This document shows, one piece after another, positions 1 to 6,045 of a stretch of DNA of 6,100 bases. The stretch comes from Synergistes sp. Its GTDB lineage: Bacteria > Synergistota > Synergistia > Synergistales > Synergistaceae. The stretch lies in NCBI GenBank assembly GCA_016288355.1, contig JAEEYY010000227.1, positions 1 to 6,100 of the forward strand. The letters are read 5' to 3'. The position numbers were made by a program, and so were the translations under genes. Every line of letters begins with the position of its first letter. Position 1 is the stretch's first letter. Below the pieces are notes generated by a model. It did not search any database, was not told the DNA's origin, and saw nothing but the letters and a program-made list of their open reading frames with translations.

Positions 1-135
1 CGGCGGTATGATGGAAACGGCCGCGGCAAGGATCATACAAATGATCGCGTAGCAGAGCTGCTTCCTGTAGGGAACACAGTATTTAAGGACCCGGAAATAT
101 GAGGCCCACTCTTCTTTATTTGCGAGCTTCAGCAT
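1..135 (-). CDS. msbA: MsbA-like lipid A export ABC transporter, N-terminal 45 residues (partial)
   Basis: Only the first 45 codons are inside the window. The gene starts with ATG (bases 135-133) and runs off the left edge. The start overlaps the lpxB stop in the arrangement ATGCTGA, and a GGAAACGGGAAG purine stretch inside the end of lpxB can serve as ribosome binding site, so translational coupling is likely. The visible protein begins MLKLANKEEWASYFRVLKYC and continues into a hydrophobic helix (about residues 26-43) ending in I-I-P-P. A short cytoplasmic lead, then 'LKYCVPYRKQL', then a first transmembrane helix ending near PP is the usual opening of type IV half-size ABC exporters. No Walker or signature motif is visible because the ATPase domain lies outside. 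MsbA flips lipid A across the inner membrane. That assignment rests on position after lpxI-lpxB; another half-transporter is possible. Confidence 0.72.
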   Translation of the reverse strand, partial: MLKLANKEEWASYFRVLKYCVPYRKQLCYAIICMILAAAVSIIPP

Positions 136-1262
136 CTTCCCGTTTCCTTCATTATCTCTTCGCTCCAGAAGTCATAGACGCCTTCCTCTCCCAGAGTCCG
201 CACCGCGCGCGCCATCGTATCCTTTATGCCGGCGCGGAACCCGCTGCTGCCGTTAAGCCAGGCAAGAGCGGATTCCGTGATATTTTCCGCGGTGGCCTTT
301 TCCTGCAGCAGCTCCGGAAACATATCGCAGCCAGCAAGGATATTCGCCATCGCGAAGCGCCGCGTCTTTATCACGCAGCGCGCTACAAGGGCGGATATCG
401 GATTCAGTTTATAGGTAACTACCATATAACATCCCAGTATCAGCGACTCGACCGTTATCGTGCCGCTTGCGCCGACCGCGCAGCAGGCGCGCTTCATAAG
501 CTCCCGCCCGGGGCCGGTATAAAAGCTCACGCCCGAGCGCGTAAACTCATCTATCATGCTGTCGCGCACCGCCGGGTTCAGCCCCGGGGCCACGGAAAAC
601 ACCGGCGACCAGCCCTCTGCGGCAAGCCGGTCCGCGCTCTCGCGCATTATAGGAAGCAGCTTGTTTATCTCGCTTCTTCTGCTTCCCGGAAGAAACGCTA
701 CCATCCGCTCCGATGCAGGCACGGGATAATCCGACGCGGATAACTCCGCGCCGCGCCGGAACTCCTCAAGAAGGGGATAGCCCTTCCATCTGCTGCAGCA
801 CCCGCGCGACAGCAGATATTCGTGCTCGAACTGAAAGAGCGGCAGGCATACATCCACATAACGGCGGAGCGCCTCGGCGCGTCCGCTGCGCCAGGCCCAG
901 ACGGAGGGCGGCGATATATAAAAAATACGCCCGCCGTAGCCGCGGCGGCGCAGCTTCGCGATAAGCCGCATATGGAAGTCCGGGCTGTCGCAGACCACGA
1001 CGGCATCCGGCTTCCGGCGGGCGATCGTATCGGTCATCTCCGACAGCAGCGAAAGTATCGACGGAATAGCCGGAAGCACTTCCGTAAGCCCGAGCAGCTG
1101 CAGGCGTTCGCCCGGCCACAACACATCCACGCCGGCCCCGCGCGGCTCGGCTCCGCCCATTCCCCATATCGCGCCGTCGTATCCGCAGGCCCGCAGCTTC
1201 TTTGCCAGAGCGGCGGTGTAGTGGTCTCCGGATGCTTCCGCGGAACTTATGAAGAGCGACAA
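129..1262 (-). CDS. lpxB: Lipid-A-disaccharide synthase
   Basis: This 377-residue GT19 glycosyltransferase joins lipid X to UDP-2,3-diacylglucosamine, giving the beta-1,6 tetraacyl disaccharide 1-phosphate and UDP, at the inner face of the cytoplasmic membrane. Family motifs appear in order: SAEASGD (residues 7-13; E9 matches the essential Glu of the usual GExSGD), LLGLTEVLP (56-64), CDSPDF (91-96), YISPPSVWAWR (115-125), LPGSR (191-195) and the C-terminal acceptor/UDP region GTITVES through MANILAGCDMFPELLQE (267-321). Length matches the family (E. coli about 382). The start is TTG at 1262-1260, the only usable start nearby in this frame, with GGGGTGG four bases upstream. It overlaps the end of lpxI by 16 bases and the msbA-like start by 7, so the three are probably co-translated. 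Unusual points are A in place of G in the first motif and KGYPL (160-164) where GHPL is common. The identification is secure. Confidence 0.96.
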   Translation of the reverse strand: MSLFISSAEASGDHYTAALAKKLRACGYDGAIWGMGGAEPRGAGVDVLWPGERLQLLGLTEVLPAIPSILSLLSEMTDTIARRKPDAVVVCDSPDFHMRLIAKLRRRGYGGRIFYISPPSVWAWRSGRAEALRRYVDVCLPLFQFEHEYLLSRGCCSRWKGYPLLEEFRRGAELSASDYPVPASERMVAFLPGSRRSEINKLLPIMRESADRLAAEGWSPVFSVAPGLNPAVRDSMIDEFTRSGVSFYTGPGRELMKRACCAVGASGTITVESLILGCYMVVTYKLNPISALVARCVIKTRRFAMANILAGCDMFPELLQEKATAENITESALAWLNGSSGFRAGIKDTMARAVRTLGEEGVYDFWSEEIMKETGRC

Positions 1263-2062
1263 ACTTCCACCCCGATCACGGATATGTTCTTTTCCTCAGC
1301 GGCCCGGCGGAACTCATCCGGTTCAACGATGAGAGTCCAGCCGGCGTGCAGCGCAAGGCAGGTCAGCTTCGCCTGCGCCATATGATAAAGAGTATCGGGC
1401 CCCACTGTGGGGATGTCATAGCGCTCGTCCTGGTCAAGACGCATCATCTTGGCCACGACGCCGCCCTTGCACAGAGAGCCGGCGCGCAGCAGCGTGGCGT
1501 CCGTTCCCTCCATCGCCTCCACCGCAACCACCGAACGCTTATGCACTATGACCGTCTGTCCGAAAGAAAGCGGCACCACGGTCCTGCAGACCGAAAAGCC
1601 GTAATCGGCGTCGTCAAGCTCTTCCCTGGTCGCCCTGCGCCCGGCGATATGGCCGCTTTTGGCAAGCAGGTCGGGAACTATATCCCGGTAGCTCAGCACA
1701 TGAAAACCCTCTTTTTCGAGGAAATCCACTATCGCGCCCAGAATCGAATGATCGTCGCGGAAGAGCAGCCCCGCAAGGAAGCGCTGGGTGGTCAGGTCAA
1801 ATAAAGAGGGTTTGAAAACAAGCGTCTTGGAAACGGTGCCGGCCATGATGATATTCTTTACGCCGTGCTGCCGCATGTTTTTTATCGTGAAGCCGAAGTC
1901 CGGTTTCGTCATGTTGACGACGTCAAAAGCGTAACGCGAGAGCTCGCCTATCTTTTCACGTATAGAGTAGACCACCGGGGGAGTGCCTCTGTCGGTAAGG
2001 CGTCTTGCGATCTCGACAGGAAGCGAACCTTCTCCGGCGATAAGCGCTGTCTGCTCTTCCAA
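1247..2062 (-). CDS. lpxI: UDP-2,3-diacylglucosamine pyrophosphatase LpxI
   Basis: This 271-residue protein belongs to the LpxI (formerly DUF1009) family. LpxI hydrolyses UDP-2,3-diacylglucosamine to lipid X and UMP and replaces the unrelated LpxH of E. coli. Visible family features are the N-terminal LIAGEGSLPVEIAR (residues 7-20), MAGTVSKT (73-80), DDHSILGAIVDFLEKEGF (103-120), SFGQTVIVHKRSVVAVEAMEGTDA (166-189, the family core) and YDIPTVGPDT (215-224). D216 aligns with the Asp of the Caulobacter motif (V)DLPTIG, which is known to be needed for activity. The length is close to the family norm. It starts with TTG at 2062-2060, seven bases after a strong AGGAGGA, which decides the start. It is the first gene after a 168-base gap carrying a likely promoter. 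LpxB, the next gene, uses both the substrate and the product of this enzyme. No frameshift or missing block is seen. Confidence 0.96.
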   Translation of the reverse strand: MEEQTALIAGEGSLPVEIARRLTDRGTPPVVYSIREKIGELSRYAFDVVNMTKPDFGFTIKNMRQHGVKNIIMAGTVSKTLVFKPSLFDLTTQRFLAGLLFRDDHSILGAIVDFLEKEGFHVLSYRDIVPDLLAKSGHIAGRRATREELDDADYGFSVCRTVVPLSFGQTVIVHKRSVVAVEAMEGTDATLLRAGSLCKGGVVAKMMRLDQDERYDIPTVGPDTLYHMAQAKLTCLALHAGWTLIVEPDEFRRAAEEKNISVIGVEVCRSS

Positions 2063-2068
2063 AACAAT

Positions 2069-2075
2069 TCCTCCT
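2069..2075 (-). promoter_or_regulatory. Strong ribosome binding site AGGAGGA for lpxI
   Basis: The minus strand reads AGGAGGA at 2075-2069, close to the ideal anti-16S match. Seven bases separate the AGGAGG core from the TTG codon at 2062-2060. This fixes TTG as the lpxI start, since no ATG or GTG is suitably placed. It is the strongest ribosome binding site in the window and contrasts with the weak start codon it serves. Confidence 0.85.
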
Positions 2076-2117
2076 AAACCGCCGGAGCTCTCCGCTCAGG
2101 CCTCTTCATATATATTT

Positions 2118-2138
2118 TCACATAAATAAACCATGTGA
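2118..2138. repeat. 6-bp inverted repeat TCACAT-N9-ATGTGA, possible operator or stem-loop
   Basis: TCACAT (2118-2123) and ATGTGA (2133-2138) are perfect inverted arms around a 9-base AT-rich spacer. The element abuts the 9-bp hairpin, sharing base 2138, and lies about 30-50 bases downstream of the predicted transcription start. The arm order is the reverse of a CRP site (TGTGA-N6-TCACA). It could be a repressor operator or a second RNA stem. A 6-bp repeat in AT-rich DNA can arise by chance. Confidence 0.4.
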
Positions 2139-2162
2139 GGCATTTTGCCGCTGAAAATGCCT
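2138..2162 (-). repeat. 9-bp perfect inverted repeat in the lpxI leader
   Basis: AGGCATTTT (2138-2146 on the plus strand) is a perfect inverted repeat of AAAATGCCT (2154-2162), with a 7-base loop GCCGCTG. In the predicted lpxI transcript the hairpin would begin about eight bases from the 5' end. No T-run follows it on the minus strand, so it is not a simple terminator. It could be an RNA-stabilising 5' stem-loop, a regulatory element or a protein-binding operator. The repeat is directly visible; any function is inference. Confidence 0.6.
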
Positions 2163-2175
2163 TAAACATTAATTA

Positions 2176-2184
2176 AGTATAGCA
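2176..2184 (-). promoter_or_regulatory. Candidate extended -10 promoter for lpxI-lpxB-msbA
   Basis: On the minus strand the sequence TGCTATACT combines a TG extension (2184-2183) with a -10 box TATACT (2181-2176). I find no convincing -35 box 16-18 bases upstream, which fits an extended -10 promoter. Transcription would start near 2170-2168, giving a leader of about 107 nt before lpxI. The site sits directly after the terminator of the upstream unit and in the only AT-rich stretch of the window, as expected for the promoter of a separate lipid A operon. Confidence 0.5.
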
Positions 2185-2193
2185 TAAAGAAGG

Positions 2194-2224
2194 TTGAAAA
2201 AGGCAGCGCCGGCGCGCTTTTTGG
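2194..2224 (-). terminator. Probable Rho-independent terminator after the yprB-like gene, likely bidirectional
   Basis: Seven bases after the yprB-like stop, the minus strand reads A-run, AGCGC, loop GCCG, GCGCT, GCC, then five T. The GC core is 2205-2209 paired with 2214-2218. The flanking A5 (2218-2222 on the minus strand) can also pair with the T5 (2197-2201), with a small internal mismatch. The symmetry means it could act in both directions, although no convergent gene is present. It separates the cls-phosphoesterase-yprB unit from the lipid A unit. The three bases between core stem and T-run make it less than ideal. Confidence 0.62.
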
Positions 2225-2230
2225 CCGGTC

Positions 2231-3448
2231 TTATTCCGTGTTGCGGCAGCTCAGTTTTCTTTCAAGCCGTTCGATGCGGTGCCTGAAGTTCCTGCGCTCT
2301 TCTTCCCAGCGTGCGTCCCTGAAGACTCTGTGGCTCTCAAGCCAGCGAAGCGCGTGCATCGCGTGTGAAAGAGCGGCGGCACAGTCGTCCAGCCGGTGTT
2401 CCTCCAGCTTTGCAAGCGCCTCAAGCACGGCCGTGGGGCGGCGTTCGAAGGCAAGAGCCTCCTCATAATAGCTGTGCGCGGCGCTGAAGTTGCCGGCGGC
2501 CTTTTCGGCCTCGGCAAGACGCAGGAACGCGCCGCCCTTTCCGCTGCCGAGCCTGAGCGACGCGCGCCAGAGCGCAAAGGCATTTTCAAAGAATCCCTTT
2601 GCTTTCCAGAGATCCCCGGCGCGCAGCAGATCTTCCGCGCAGCCGCATTTTCCCTGAATCAGTTCGGCGATATGCACCTGCAGCGCGGCAAGCGACACGA
2701 TATCAAGCGTGTTGTGATAAAAGATCCCGTGCAGAGGGCGAGCGTCATGGCTGTGCAGGAACTGCGCGTAGATGCGCGGTATCTCGTAACCGGGCACATC
2801 GCAGCCGCTGCGTGCGAGCCCCAGGATATTTCTTTCCATCGAAGAGAGCGAACAGCTTTCAAGGCGGTCCCTGTAAAAATGTCTTGCAAGCGTAAGCAGG
2901 TCCATATGAGGCGCTCCGTCCCACGACGGGGCGGCACGGGAAAGAGTATAGCGCGCGCGAAGCAGCGGCAGGTCGAACGCGCGTCCGTTGTATGTGACAA
3001 GGCCGAAGCTTTCCGGCAGCTCCGCTTCAAGCGCCGCAAGCCACTCCCGCTCCCATGCGGGGCCGGAGAGAAAAAGCTGCACGACGGAGAACGAATCTCC
3101 GCGGCAGACGCCGATGCCGACAAGAAAGGCATAGGTCCCGGTCCCTCCGGAGAGCCCCGTGGTCTCCGTGTCAAGGAAAACCGGCGTTCCGTTTCCGCCC
3201 CACAGCTTGAGCATCCTGCCCGCGCCGCAGGGGGAGCAGAGCTCTCTTTTGCCGTAGGGCAGGCCGTATCTGAATATATGCTCCATGCGGTAGACGCCGC
3301 GCGAGAGCCATCTGCCCTCGGGCAGGCCGTGCACATCGGGCGCCTCGGCCCGGCGTCCGGCGGGATCTCCCGGGGATTTCTTAAAGGCCGAAAGATCGGC
3401 TGCAAGACGCCCCGCTCTTTCGGCGCCGCTTCTATACGGACGTGCCAT
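2231..3448 (-). CDS. YprB-like RNase H-fold (DEDD) exonuclease with C-terminal TPR-like repeats
   Basis: This 405-residue protein resembles Bacillus YprB, a poorly characterised family with an RNase H-like 3'-5' exonuclease domain. Residues 1-88 are a family-type lead. The nuclease domain spans about 89-265: FLDTETTGL (91-99; D93 and E95, Exo I), TYNGRAFDLPLL (152-163; N154 and D159, Exo II), a conserved-looking HMDLL (181-185) and HNTLDIVSL (245-253; H245 and D249, Exo III). All four acidic DEDD residues are present, so the domain is probably catalytic. Residues 270-365 are Ala/Leu-rich helices with TPR character (for example FLRLAEAEKAAGNFSAAHSY), and the tail is a basic, possibly coiled segment. 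ATG at 3448-3446 follows GGAAAG and overlaps the metallophosphoesterase end by 17 bases, implying coupling. The substrate is not known for the family. The membrane-lipid neighbours do not clarify it. Confidence 0.87.
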   Translation of the reverse strand: MARPYRSGAERAGRLAADLSAFKKSPGDPAGRRAEAPDVHGLPEGRWLSRGVYRMEHIFRYGLPYGKRELCSPCGAGRMLKLWGGNGTPVFLDTETTGLSGGTGTYAFLVGIGVCRGDSFSVVQLFLSGPAWEREWLAALEAELPESFGLVTYNGRAFDLPLLRARYTLSRAAPSWDGAPHMDLLTLARHFYRDRLESCSLSSMERNILGLARSGCDVPGYEIPRIYAQFLHSHDARPLHGIFYHNTLDIVSLAALQVHIAELIQGKCGCAEDLLRAGDLWKAKGFFENAFALWRASLRLGSGKGGAFLRLAEAEKAAGNFSAAHSYYEEALAFERRPTAVLEALAKLEEHRLDDCAAALSHAMHALRWLESHRVFRDARWEEERRNFRHRIERLERKLSCRNTE

Positions 3449-4586
3449 CTTTTCTTTCCAGATCGATAACGACTATCTCGGGGGGAGCGAAAAAGCGGAC
3501 CGGAGGACCTACATAGCCAGCGCCGTTGCTGGTATAGAGCATGCTGCCTTTTTTCAGCTTTTTAACGCCGCGCGAATGTCCGCGCAGGAAGAGGCGTGAC
3601 GAGGGGCAGGGCAGGATCTGTCCCCCGTGCGTATGTCCGGAGAGCTGCAGGTCGAACATCCCCTCCGTGCCTGTCTCTATCACCGGCCTGTGCCTCAGCA
3701 GAAGGATGAAGCTGTCCGGGCAGCGGCTTTTCGTGTTCACGATAAATGTCTCGGAGCGTGACAGGCTCCACTTTTCACCGCACAGATGGTCCCGGTCGCT
3801 GACGCCGGCTACCACGATGCCGCCTGACTTTTCCGCTTCGGCGTCCAACAGCCGCATCCCTGCCTGCCGCATGAAATCCCTCGCGCCCTCTTCGTCGTCG
3901 TAATAATCATGATTTCCCATGACCGCGAAAAAGCCGTACTTCGGCTTCAGCCTGCGGAACATCGCGATCTCGCGGTGCCTTCCCCCCAGAGGGCCGTCGG
4001 CTACGTCCCCCGTCACGACCACCATATCTGCATTCTCCTCGCGTACGCGGCGCAGCACGCGGGCCAGCAGCTTCTTTCCGCTGTAGGGCCCCAGGTGCAG
4101 GTCGGTAAGCTGTATGATGCGCAGCCTCGGGATATCCGGCGGCAGTTTTTCGGTCTCTATCACAAGCCTTGTCGTTTCTATGCGCTGCGCCTCTCCCATG
4201 CCGGCCGCTATCACAGCGGCGGCTGAGATAAAGGCGCTGCAGACCAACACCCCGGCGGAGAGCTCGGTATTGAAAAGGTCATCCGCCGCGTCAAAGATAA
4301 CAATGGCAAAAAAGGAAAAGAGCGCAAAAAGCAGCCACAGGCTTCCGATCCTGTCTGTCCACATGCGCAGCACCGCGCCTCTGATCCTTCCGGTCCGGCG
4401 CGCAATGTATGAGAGCCCCGTCATCGCGACGCAGATAAGGAGCCATATAATACCCGCGTCCTGCTGGGGGCGCGCCTCTTTGAGCCAGAGGAAGATATAA
4501 AGGTAGATCAGCGCTGCGGCCGCTGCTCCCGCTGCCCAGAATGCCGGATGTTCGGAAAAGCGCCGCTCGAATACCCTGTCCTGCAT
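3432..4586 (-). CDS. Membrane-anchored metallophosphoesterase (YaeI/YkuE-like, calcineurin superfamily)
   Basis: The protein has 384 residues if it starts at ATG 4586-4584, one base after the cardiolipin synthase stop (TAG-C-ATG). The frame extends upstream to TTG 4625, adding 13 residues, but neither start has a good ribosome binding site. Four hydrophobic helices (about 15-36, 45-62, 80-99, 107-129) precede a complete calcineurin-like catalytic domain: TDLHLG (D162, H164), GDVADG (D194), GNHD (N225, H226), LRHRP (H299) and GHTHGGQ (H318, H320). These form the usual two-metal site. The C-terminal NGAGYVGPPVRFFAPPEI stretch resembles the YaeI/YkuE branch. Relatives hydrolyse phosphodiester or phosphomonoester bonds, and Chlamydia LpxG from the same superfamily cleaves UDP-2,3-diacylglucosamine. 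The natural substrate cannot be read from the sequence. A lipid-linked substrate is plausible given the membrane segments and a cardiolipin synthase upstream. The end overlaps the yprB-like start by 17 bases. Confidence 0.9.
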   Translation of the reverse strand: MQDRVFERRFSEHPAFWAAGAAAAALIYLYIFLWLKEARPQQDAGIIWLLICVAMTGLSYIARRTGRIRGAVLRMWTDRIGSLWLLFALFSFFAIVIFDAADDLFNTELSAGVLVCSAFISAAAVIAAGMGEAQRIETTRLVIETEKLPPDIPRLRIIQLTDLHLGPYSGKKLLARVLRRVREENADMVVVTGDVADGPLGGRHREIAMFRRLKPKYGFFAVMGNHDYYDDEEGARDFMRQAGMRLLDAEAEKSGGIVVAGVSDRDHLCGEKWSLSRSETFIVNTKSRCPDSFILLLRHRPVIETGTEGMFDLQLSGHTHGGQILPCPSSRLFLRGHSRGVKKLKKGSMLYTSNGAGYVGPPVRFFAPPEIVVIDLERKDGTSV

Positions 4587-4587
4587 G

Positions 4588-6045
4588 CTATATCTGCGCC
4601 GAATAGAGACGGCCGAAGGATTCAAGCAGCTTATAAAAGACTGACCTGTGCTCCCATTCGGCTGCGTTCAGCTCCCGGCACTCCTTCATGTCGGTCTCAA
4701 ACTGCCGCTCGAACTTCCGGGCTGTTTCCTCATCATATATAAAAAGCTGATTCTCGAAATTGATCTCCAGGCTGCGCACATCCATGTTGCAGGTGCCGAC
4801 AGAGACGGTATGCCCGTCGGATACCGCAGATTTCGTATGTATGAAGCCCTTGTTGTAAAGAAAGACGCGGACCCCGGCGCGCAGAAGGTTGGCGATATAG
4901 CTCCTGCTGCCCCAGTAAACAAGGAAATGATCCATCTTTGCCGGTATCATCACACGCACATCGACGCCCGAAAGAGCGGAGGCGACAAGCGCGTTCATCA
5001 GCGACGGCCCCGGCACCAGATACGGGGAAGTCACCCATACTCTCTGCTGAGCGCGTGAGATCATGCCGAAATAGCCGTTTGCGATCGAATGCCACGCGCT
5101 GTCCACGCCGCTTGCAACGACCTGGACGGGCAGATCAGGAAACCCGGAGCCGCTCTCTGTCCGGGAAATACTTTTCGTCCCTTTCGAATCCCGGAGTATA
5201 AGTTCCCGGTCCTCTTCCTTCATTTTGCACCAGTCTTCGACGAATATATCATCCAGCGGACTCACGGAGTCCCCCTCGACGCGCACAAAGGTATCGCGCC
5301 AGAAACCGAGGCGCCCCCTGCCCTCATATTCCTTGCCGACATTCAGGCCTCCGGTAAAGGCTGTCTTTCCGTCTACAACAACGATCTTCCTGTGATTCCG
5401 GAAATTCATGCCGCGGTGGAGGAACGGCAGCGAGACCGGCATGAAGGAGCGGCATTCCACCCCTGCCTTCTCAAGTCCCTCTACGAATTCGGCCTTGAGT
5501 CCCCAGCTGCCTACGGCGTCATACAGGAGCCTGACCTTTACGCCGCGCTGCGCCGCCGCGGAAAGAGCCTCGCCGAACCGCTGCCCCAGATCGTCGTCGC
5601 GGAATATGAAAAATTCGGCATGTATGTACTTTTTGGCTCCGGCTATCGCAGCTTCAAGCGCCGGAAAAGTCTCAGAACCGTTTATAAGGATCTCTAACCT
5701 GTTTTTCAGGTACAGCTCGGCGCCGCAGCAGGTATGCAGCATACGCCCGATAAGAAGCTGATTATCCCTGCCTTCTTTGAAGGAGGAGACGTCAATGGCG
5801 CTTTGTTCCTTTTTCCCGGCATGCAGCATGCGCCTGCGGCGTATCCCGTGCATATCGGGGCCGAACACCAGATACAGAATTACGCCGAAGACCGGCACAA
5901 AGACAAGTACGGCAAGCCACAGGATCGTCCTGTCGGGGTTCTGTCCCTCCATAAATATAATGAAAGCGATAAAGAGCGAATAAATGATGATGATATGCCA
6001 CATATAGCTCTTGAGGAATCCCGCGGCATCCTCCACAGAGCGCAC
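4588..6045 (-). CDS. cls: Cardiolipin synthase (phospholipase D superfamily)
   Basis: This is a two-HKD phospholipase D family enzyme that makes cardiolipin by phosphatidyl transfer at the cytoplasmic membrane. With GTG at 6045-6043 it has 485 residues, close to E. coli ClsA (486). Two transmembrane helices (about residues 15-33 and 40-62) flank an EGQNPDRTILW loop typical of Cls. HKD motif 1 is HRKIVVVDGKTAFTGG (H218, K220, D225). Motif 2 is HTKSAVSDGHTVSVGTCNMD (H403, K405, D410), followed by the family's RSLEINFENQ. Both catalytic halves are intact. The start is uncertain: there is no good ribosome binding site before GTG 6045, ATG 6003 would begin just before the first helix (471 residues), and the reading frame has no stop upstream to the window edge, so the real start could lie outside. 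The stop abuts or overlaps the metallophosphoesterase start, so the genes are probably co-transcribed. Confidence 0.94.
   Translation of the reverse strand: MRSVEDAAGFLKSYMWHIIIIYSLFIAFIIFMEGQNPDRTILWLAVLVFVPVFGVILYLVFGPDMHGIRRRRMLHAGKKEQSAIDVSSFKEGRDNQLLIGRMLHTCCGAELYLKNRLEILINGSETFPALEAAIAGAKKYIHAEFFIFRDDDLGQRFGEALSAAAQRGVKVRLLYDAVGSWGLKAEFVEGLEKAGVECRSFMPVSLPFLHRGMNFRNHRKIVVVDGKTAFTGGLNVGKEYEGRGRLGFWRDTFVRVEGDSVSPLDDIFVEDWCKMKEEDRELILRDSKGTKSISRTESGSGFPDLPVQVVASGVDSAWHSIANGYFGMISRAQQRVWVTSPYLVPGPSLMNALVASALSGVDVRVMIPAKMDHFLVYWGSRSYIANLLRAGVRVFLYNKGFIHTKSAVSDGHTVSVGTCNMDVRSLEINFENQLFIYDEETARKFERQFETDMKECRELNAAEWEHRSVFYKLLESFGRLYSAQI

Noticed and set aside
99..743. Plus-strand open frame of 214 codons
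   Set aside because: Antisense to lpxB, low-complexity and basic, with no family resemblance; a shadow frame.
822..1385. Plus-strand open frame of 187 codons across the lpxB/lpxI junction
   Set aside because: Antisense to two confidently identified genes; no domain and no promoter or ribosome binding site that stands out.
2096..2118. Second promoter with a TATATA -10 box nearer to lpxI
   Set aside because: The AT-rich run contains TATATA, but there is no -35 box at acceptable spacing and no TG extension; weaker than the site at 2176-2184.
2118..2138. CRP/FNR-type binding site
   Set aside because: The arms are TCACAT then ATGTGA, the reverse of the CRP order, with a 9-base spacer; it matches neither CRP nor FNR consensus.
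3208..3240. Zinc-binding cluster in the YprB-like protein (CSPC, residues 71-74)
   Set aside because: Only one Cys pair is present with no second pair nearby; no support for a zinc finger.
2396..3469. Long plus-strand open frame (357 codons) opposite the yprB-like gene
   Set aside because: It lies wholly antisense to a gene with clear catalytic motifs, encodes an Arg/Ala/Gly-rich product with no recognisable domain, and is a usual by-product of GC-rich codon use.
5089..5697. Plus-strand open frame of 202 codons opposite cls
   Set aside because: Antisense to the HKD1 half of cardiolipin synthase; no independent coding evidence.
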